Shown: positions 43,488 through 48,282 of the stretch, piece after piece | How positions within the stretch are numbered: the first letter of the stretch is position 1 | Layout of the letters: each line of letters begins with the position of its first letter | DNA from: Rubellimicrobium roseum | GTDB taxonomy: Bacteria; Pseudomonadota; Alphaproteobacteria; Rhodobacterales; Rhodobacteraceae | Assembly (NCBI RefSeq): GCF_006152145.1 | Contig: NZ_VDFV01000030.1 | Coordinates: 1-48,282 of the forward strand | Direction of reading: 5' to 3' | Length of the DNA stretch: 48,282 nt | Translations under genes and position numbers: made by a program | Notes under the pieces: generated by a model | What the model saw: the letters and a program-made list of their open reading frames with translations, nothing else | Told to the model about the DNA's origin: nothing | Database searches by the model: none

Positions 43488-44879
43488 TCAGGCCAGGGCG
43501 GCGCGCAGCCGTTCCAGCCCGCGCGCCAGCAGGTCCTCGGCCGTTTCCGGGCTCTCGGCTTCGACATAGAGCCGAAGCTCGGGCGCGTTGCCGGACGGGC
43601 GCACGTGCAGGACACGCTCGCCAAAGCCCATCCGCACGCCGTCCGTCAGATCGAGCACCGGCTCGCCCGACAGGCCCAGCCCGTCCAGCAGCCCCGCGCG
43701 CCCTCTAGGGTCCGCGAGCCCCGCCACCAGCGCCGCCGACCGCTCCACCGGGATCTCCTGCAGCCGGTCCGCCGCCGTGAAGCGCGCGGGCTCCTCGGCC
43801 ACGCGCGCGGCGACTCCATCCGGGCTCGCGGCCAGCACCGCCAGGATCGGCAGCACGGCGTCGCGCGTGGGCAGCGCGGGCAGGGAACCCGCCGGCCCGC
43901 GCGCTTCAAAGCCCAGCAGGAACCCCCCGTTCGCCTCGTAGCCCACGACCCGCGCCGAAGGCTCGGCCCTTGCGGCCTCCTCCATCGCGGCGATCACGAA
44001 GGGCGAGCCGATCCGGGTGCGCGCTACGCGGGCGAAGCGCCCCCCGGCCTCGGCCCCGCTGTTCGAGGAGACCGGCGTCACGACCACCCCCGCGCCCAAG
44101 GCGGCGGCGGCGATCTGGCCCAGCACGTCGCCCGGCACCACGCGCCCGGCCTCGTCCGCCAGCAGCGGCCGGTCCGAATCCCCGTCCGTCGACACGATGG
44201 CGTCAAGCCGCAGCTCCTCGGCCCAGCCCTTCAGCCGTGTCCGCACCACGGCGTCCACGGCCTCGGTGTCCACCGGAACGAAGGTCTCGGAGCGATCGAT
44301 CTCGACCACCTCGGCCCCAAGCGCGCGCAGCGTCTCGGCCAGATGGTCCCGGCCGACCGCCGAATGCGCCCAAAGGCCCAGCCGCCGTCCGGCCAGCGCG
44401 TCGGGACCGAAGGCCGAGACGTAGCGCGCCACGTAGCGGGCTCCCGCCTCGGGGTCCGCGCGGAGCGATCCGGGGATGCCGGGCGCCGCCGCGGCCCCGC
44501 CCAGCGCGGCCAGGATCGCGGCCTCGTCGGCCTTGGCGATCTCCTCGCCGCCGCGCAGGTAGAACTTCAACCCGTTACGGTCCGCCGGGATATGGCTACC
44601 CGTCACCATGACCGCGCCCGCGTCCGCCTCGCGCGCGGCCAGCGCCAGCGCGGGCGTGGGCAGGGCGCCGCAGTCCACCACGTCGCGCCCGCAGGCCCGC
44701 GCCGCCTCCGCCACCACGCGCGCGATCGCAGGCGAGCTGTCCCGCAGGTCATGGCCCACGAACAGCGCCGCCCCCGTATCGCAGGCGGCCAGAAAGGCCC
44801 GCACATGCGCCGCCACCAGATCGGGCGTCAGCTCCGTCACCAGCCCGCGCAGGCCGCTCGTTCCGAACTTGGGAGCCAT
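43488..44879 (-). CDS. Phosphomannomutase/phosphoglucomutase family protein
   Basis: This is a 463-residue alpha-D-phosphohexomutase. It begins FGTSGLRG; the phosphoserine is Ser95 in TGSHIPADRNGLKF, where the family usually has TASHNP; the metal loop is DGDSDRP; and the C-terminal phosphate-binding loop is RPSGNAPELRLYVE. It interconverts hexose 1- and 6-phosphates for polysaccharide sugar supply. GAGGATGAG precedes the ATG. The altered Ser loop is shared by some alphaproteobacterial members, so I still expect activity. Confidence 0.93.
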   Translation of the reverse strand: MAPKFGTSGLRGLVTELTPDLVAAHVRAFLAACDTGAALFVGHDLRDSSPAIARVVAEAARACGRDVVDCGALPTPALALAAREADAGAVMVTGSHIPADRNGLKFYLRGGEEIAKADEAAILAALGGAAAAPGIPGSLRADPEAGARYVARYVSAFGPDALAGRRLGLWAHSAVGRDHLAETLRALGAEVVEIDRSETFVPVDTEAVDAVVRTRLKGWAEELRLDAIVSTDGDSDRPLLADEAGRVVPGDVLGQIAAAALGAGVVVTPVSSNSGAEAGGRFARVARTRIGSPFVIAAMEEAARAEPSARVVGYEANGGFLLGFEARGPAGSLPALPTRDAVLPILAVLAASPDGVAARVAEEPARFTAADRLQEIPVERSAALVAGLADPRGRAGLLDGLGLSGEPVLDLTDGVRMGFGERVLHVRPSGNAPELRLYVEAESPETAEDLLARGLERLRAALA

Positions 44880-45168
44880 CTCATCCTCGTCGCTGCCCTG
44901 ATCCGACGCCGGGTGCCCGGCCTCGCGGGCCGGCCCCGGCGCGCCCTCCTAGCGTAGCGAGGTCCCGTCGCCCATAGCTTCGCGCGCCAGCGTCGCACCG
45001 GCCCGGAGGTCCCCGGCAGCGGCGCCGGCCTCACTGCGAATCACTTGCCGGGCGGCTTTCCGTGGCTCGTCGGAACATTCGTTAAGATCACGTGAATGGA
45101 ACGCGCGGTGCTATAGGAAAGAATTAATCGGCCATTCCTACCCTGGGATCGTTCAAGGAGGAACACCG

Positions 45169-45228
45169 ATGACCGATTTCCAGATCATCCCGCAGTACCC
45201 GGTCGCGCCCGGCGCGTTGGAGGCCTGA
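45169..45228 (+). CDS. 19-codon leader ORF before the tailspike-like gene
   Basis: This is a short frame with an excellent ribosome site (AAGGAGG, spacing 7) that encodes MTDFQIIPQYPVAPGALEA and stops 1 bp before the ATG of the large gene (TGACATG). The GGAGG site of the large gene lies inside it. It may couple or tune translation of the large gene, or encode a conserved peptide; no family is known to me. Confidence 0.55.
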   Translation: MTDFQIIPQYPVAPGALEA

Positions 45229-45229
45229 C

Positions 45230-47002
45230 ATGACGCTGGCCAACCTTCCTGCCACGACCTTCACCGGCGCCGAACTCGGGGCCCGCGTCAATGCCGCGCT
45301 GACCGAGTTGCGCGCCGGCCGCCGATTCGCATCGGTGGCAGCGCTGCTGGCCGACCAGACCCTGTCCTACGGACAGGGCAGCCGCATGGTGCAGGCGGGC
45401 GACTTGGTCGAGACCGAAGGCTTCCGCTACCAGGTCGCCGCCGCCACGGCCACCGATCATCACGTGACGACGGCCGGGGGCGTCAGGCTCTATGTCGCCG
45501 CCGGCGAGCGCCCCGAGGCATTCGGCGCACTCGCCAACGGGGCTGCCGACGACACGGCGGCCTTCAACGCCGCCCGGATCGCGCTGGCTCGCCACAGGAT
45601 CTTGGCGCCCGGCTCCTACCGCCTCAACGCCTTCCGGCTCACCACCTCTGGCCTGGACGGGCAGGGCAGCGGCGTGCTGACCGCCGCCGCCGGCGCGGAA
45701 CGGGTGCTGGCGCTCGGGCTCGATGCGACCCACCACTGGCGGCATCGCGCCGTGCGGGGCGTCACCATCGACGGCAACACCCGCCTCTCGGACGGGATCG
45801 ATTTCAGCAACGGCGGCACCAACGACGAGGCCTCCGGGCGCTGGACGGTCGAGGCGTCCTTCCTGCGCAACTGCCGGCACGGCATCCGCAAGCGCTTCGG
45901 CAACATCGGCAACATCTTCCGCAGCGTGAGCGTGCGGAACTGCGACTTCGGCTATCACGCCGTGGGCCAGACCACGCCCGTCATGCACGGCGGCTGCGAC
46001 CTGTGGCACGGCGGCGAGATCGCCGGCTGCTCCACCGCCGCCATCTACATCAACAGCCCGCAGGTGGGCACCGGCGGCACGGAGTTCGACGGCCTGGTGG
46101 TCGAGGACAACCCCGGCATGGGGGTCTTCGTCGCGGCCTGGGCCTCCAGCTACACGCCGCTCGTGTTCCGCAACTTCTGGGGCGAGAAGAACGCCACCGG
46201 CGGCAACGTCACCATCGACGGCCTGAGCTACGCGCCGCGCGACTTCTACCTCAAGGATGCCGCCGCCGTGCTCATCGAAACCTCGGCCATCCGCAAGCTG
46301 ACCGTGGACAATTCCAGGGTGGTCCTCGACGCCTGCTTCTTCGACGACCAGACCCAGATCGAGGTCATCAACGGCGGCGTGCTTCAGATCACGCGGGCGA
46401 ACGTGGACGGGCTGCGGGCGGCCGTCGTCGTGGACAGCCTGATCCGCTCCGCCCGCGCCGCCGGGAGCTTCGCCGCCGCCCATCGGGCCCCGCCCCGGAC
46501 CCACCAGACCCGCAGCCTGCCCGGCTCGGGCGTGGTGCGCGCCTCGCGCTCCTTCGGCGGCACGACGGCGATCCCGGCGGACAGCCCGAGCACGGAGCCG
46601 CTGCAATCCACCCAGGTCATCGACGGGGCCTTCGACCCGCAGGCCGCGCAGTTCAGCCAAAGCGCCAATCAGCAGGTGTTCCTCAACCTGGGCGGGGTCA
46701 CGGATGGCCGCTGGTACGTCTACACCTGGGACTGGAAGCAGGTCAGTGGCGCGCCGTCGAGCATCACGCTCGTGGGCGGCACGACGCTCAGCTCGGGATT
46801 CGCGGCCCTGAGCGCGCCGCTTGGCCAATGGACCACCATGGGCGGTGTCGCGAGGGCCGGCGCCACCGGGTCGATCGCCATGCGGATCAACAGCAACAGC
46901 GGGGCGCATGTGTTCCGGCTGCGCGACGCCCAACTGGTGCAGTTCGACACCGAGGCCGAGGCGCTGTCCTTCTACAACTCGCGAGCGTTGGCGATGGCCT
47001 GA
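45230..47002 (+). CDS. Right-handed beta-helix protein, tailspike/pectate lyase-like
   Basis: This 590-residue protein has no signal peptide. The N-terminal domain (ALTELRAGRRFASVAALLAD, then AGDLVETEGFRYQVA) resembles a tailspike or polysaccharide-binding head. PEAFGALANGAADDTAAFNAARIAL is the classic start of pectate lyase/GH28-related beta-helices, and repeated beta-helix rungs follow. The last 150 residues form a beta-sandwich-like module. It may bind or degrade surface polysaccharide, either as a phage-derived tail protein or as a polysaccharide-processing enzyme. The catalytic residues cannot be identified. Confidence 0.8.
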   Translation: MTLANLPATTFTGAELGARVNAALTELRAGRRFASVAALLADQTLSYGQGSRMVQAGDLVETEGFRYQVAAATATDHHVTTAGGVRLYVAAGERPEAFGALANGAADDTAAFNAARIALARHRILAPGSYRLNAFRLTTSGLDGQGSGVLTAAAGAERVLALGLDATHHWRHRAVRGVTIDGNTRLSDGIDFSNGGTNDEASGRWTVEASFLRNCRHGIRKRFGNIGNIFRSVSVRNCDFGYHAVGQTTPVMHGGCDLWHGGEIAGCSTAAIYINSPQVGTGGTEFDGLVVEDNPGMGVFVAAWASSYTPLVFRNFWGEKNATGGNVTIDGLSYAPRDFYLKDAAAVLIETSAIRKLTVDNSRVVLDACFFDDQTQIEVINGGVLQITRANVDGLRAAVVVDSLIRSARAAGSFAAAHRAPPRTHQTRSLPGSGVVRASRSFGGTTAIPADSPSTEPLQSTQVIDGAFDPQAAQFSQSANQQVFLNLGGVTDGRWYVYTWDWKQVSGAPSSITLVGGTTLSSGFAALSAPLGQWTTMGGVARAGATGSIAMRINSNSGAHVFRLRDAQLVQFDTEAEALSFYNSRALAMA

Positions 47003-48066
47003 AATCCGCCGAGGCCTGGCCCTGGCACGACAGGGCCAGGCGCAACCTGACCGATCACGCGAGACAGGCTGTTCGTGGGTTGTGCCCTGCCTCTGAGCAC
47101 CACGTGACGCCTCTGGCCCGCGTGGGCGCTATGGGGCAGGGGAAGCTGTCCACCACTCTGGAGACTTGGCCAGGAAGCCGACCAAGCCGGTGGACCTTGC
47201 CCCGGACCTCATGGCCGTTGTCGGGCGCGTCTCCCGCCTGCAGAACGGGACGGAGGCGATCACATGACCGATGAGCCCGACCACGGCTGCCTGCGTGGAG
47301 CGGTGATTGACCCTGGGAGCCCGACTGCAGGGCGAGTCGGAGTCGGAGATTCGATGTCGTGGCAGGGCGCCAAGCTTCCGACGATCCGCACGTGGCCGAA
47401 GGCGTGTCTTCGGCGCAGATGCGGCGCTCTCTCCATGACCTCCTCTCGTGTCTTGTCCGGATATTCGTGCGGCACGGATGGCCTGCTCGCCCGGCCGATG
47501 CCAAGATGCGCGACGGCCGTATTCGGACACCTGGGTGGGCTCCAAGATCAGTGACCTGCGGCGGATCTCCCGTTGGTCGCGGTCGTCGACGGCGCCCTCG
47601 CTCTCCTCGCCGGAGACAATCGAAGGTGGCTCGCTGATCGTGCCATGACACGCCGGGCTGGGCGTGCCCGAGTTCAGGGGCCTGGAGCCGATCAAGGATG
47701 CGACAGCGCTGCGAAGGAAGCGGGGGCCGACCTTTCCTTGGACCGGGCCAAGCCTCGCACCTTCGCGGCGGCCCCGCCATCGGTGCGCTCGTGGGACCGT
47801 ACTTCTGAGGCGCCCGAAGCCGCTGGCCGCCAGCCGGGTTCACGACCACCGGCGATGGCGGCCAGATCAGACGCGTTCGATCACGAATGCCTCCCTCCAA
47901 CGTCGGCTCGGGAAGCCGCCCCGACGGACCAGGTCCGTCGCAGGGGTCTACAGCGTCAACGTCAAGATTTTAACAAGCTTTATCCTCTTTGCTGCTCGCT
48001 GGTGCCGATAACGACGGATCGGAGTGAGAGTGGTGTCGCCCATCCAACGTCAACTATGTGGAGTAA
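47003..48066. other. Gene-poor stretch of about 1.06 kb
   Basis: No recognisable gene lies here. Frames are open but inconsistent between strands and do not resemble proteins I know. The GC content falls in the last 120 bp, approaching the truncated secreted-protein gene, which suggests the last part has a different origin. Decayed mobile DNA is possible. Confidence 0.4.
47014..47041 (+). terminator. Hairpin after the tailspike-like gene
   Basis: An 11-bp perfect stem (GCCTGGCCCTG / CAGGGCCAGGC) with a 6-nt loop starts 12 bp after the stop codon. There is no T tract. Confidence 0.55.
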
Positions 48067-48069
48067 ATG

Positions 48070-48234
48070 ATGAAACTGAAAGCAGGGTTACTGGCGCTGT
48101 CGTTAGCGTTGGGAATGACCGGTGGCGCGCAGGCCGCAACCATTCTCTACGCGACCGGTGCCACCATCGTACAAGACGGCCCGCGCGGCATCACCAACGA
48201 TCGTAACAACCTGGCGTTGTTGCGTAACCCATGA
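48070..48234 (+). pseudogene. Secreted protein gene truncated by the insertion sequence
   Basis: The frame starts ATGATG at 48067/48070 after a GGAG site and encodes a clear signal peptide (MKLKAGLLALSLALGMTGGAQA) and then the mature start ATILYATGATIVQDG. The IS boundary at 48213 falls after the codons for TNDRNN, so the last residues before the TGA at 48232 come from the IS. The native gene continues beyond the IS or is lost. The codons (TTA, AAA, GCA) are AT-richer than those of the neighbours, which suggests transfer. The mature start resembles exported sorting-signal (VPLPA/PEP-CTERM type) proteins, but that is a loose impression. Confidence 0.75.
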
Positions 48235-48282
48235 GCGAGGGGGCTCGCGCGGCGGGTCTGCCTGCTTATCTGGGCGGCCATG
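48213..48282 (+). mobile_element. End of an IS5-family (IS903-like) insertion sequence, partial
   Basis: 48213-48280 is the perfect reverse complement of 1-68. It begins at GGCGTTGTTGCGTAACCC, an IS903-like terminal repeat. The open frame from the ATG at 48231 (MSEGARAAGLPAYLGGH) continues off the window and may be the transposase start. The element cuts the secreted-protein gene before it. Both copies show the same end of the element, so they lie in opposite orientation. Confidence 0.65.

Noticed and set aside
45082-45117. Sigma-70 promoter TTAAGA...TATAGG before the tailspike leader
   Set aside because: The spacer between the boxes is 24 bp, too long for a standard promoter.
47055-47900. 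281-codon minus-strand frame near the right end
   Set aside because: Its composition (Arg- and Pro-rich, no domain) is typical of antisense frames in high-GC DNA, and I find no family resemblance.
1-48282. CRISPR array, tRNA or rRNA genes
   Set aside because: I saw no regularly spaced repeats and no tRNA- or rRNA-like sequence in the window.

Overview
The window is high-GC DNA, tightly packed with overlapping genes, from what is most probably an alphaproteobacterium of the Rhodobacterales (Paracoccaceae/Roseobacteraceae type). That placement rests on the opgG-opgI-opgH-opgC gene order, the PQQ-dependent alcohol oxidation locus and the general protein content; it is an inference, not a measured classification.

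Layout. (1) 0-7.5 kb: an SDR oxidoreductase with a C-terminal membrane segment, a GH13 trehalose-synthase-like glycosidase, then a minus-strand sulfotransferase and GT2/GT4 glycosyltransferases, separated by gene-poor stretches. (2) 7.5-9 kb: a D-tagatose/D-psicose 3-epimerase-like isomerase overlapping a P-loop sugar/nucleoside kinase. (3) 9-13.5 kb: the opgGIHC operon for osmoregulated periplasmic glucans. (4) 13.9-19.1 kb: an M29 aminopeptidase divergent from a large LOV/PAS/GAF hybrid histidine kinase, followed by an SRPBCC protein. (5) 19.1-36.8 kb: the centrepiece, a quinoprotein alcohol oxidation locus. It holds a LuxR-type response regulator, a FIST-domain protein and a PAS hybrid kinase; an ExaA-type PQQ alcohol dehydrogenase with the Asp-X-Asp lanthanide signature; a Sel1-like secreted protein; the PQQ-associated ABC system (binding protein, beta-propeller, ATPase, permease); cytochrome c-550; a XoxJ-like binding protein; ApbE plus a NosR-like FMN/Fe-S membrane protein; and an aldehyde dehydrogenase with DUF779. 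(6) 36.8-45 kb: an HtrA-like protein lacking recognisable catalytic His and Ser, coupled to a LuxR-type HTH protein; three small hydrophilic proteins; a DUF808 membrane protein; an SDR; two metallo-hydrolase-fold proteins; a phosphatase; and a phosphomannomutase. (7) 45-48.3 kb: a beta-helix tailspike-like protein with a 19-codon leader ORF, a gene-poor kilobase, and a secreted-protein gene cut off by an insertion sequence.

The two window ends are perfect inverted copies of one 68-bp sequence. Its inner end resembles the terminal repeat of the IS5 family/IS903 group, so the segment lies between two inverted IS copies and may be a whole contig broken at those copies.

How the central genes may work together: alcohol is oxidised in the periplasm by the PQQ enzyme, electrons pass to cytochrome c-550, and the aldehyde is oxidised in the cytoplasm by the ExaC/AldB-type dehydrogenase. 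The kinase/FIST/response-regulator genes are the likely control module. I find a repeated 7-2-7 inverted-repeat motif (ideal form TACGACC-N2-GGTCGTA) upstream of the dehydrogenase, in the cytochrome/ABC divergent promoter and in the NosR/aldehyde dehydrogenase divergent promoter; two of these regions carry paired copies exactly 33 bp apart. This is a candidate operator of the regulon.
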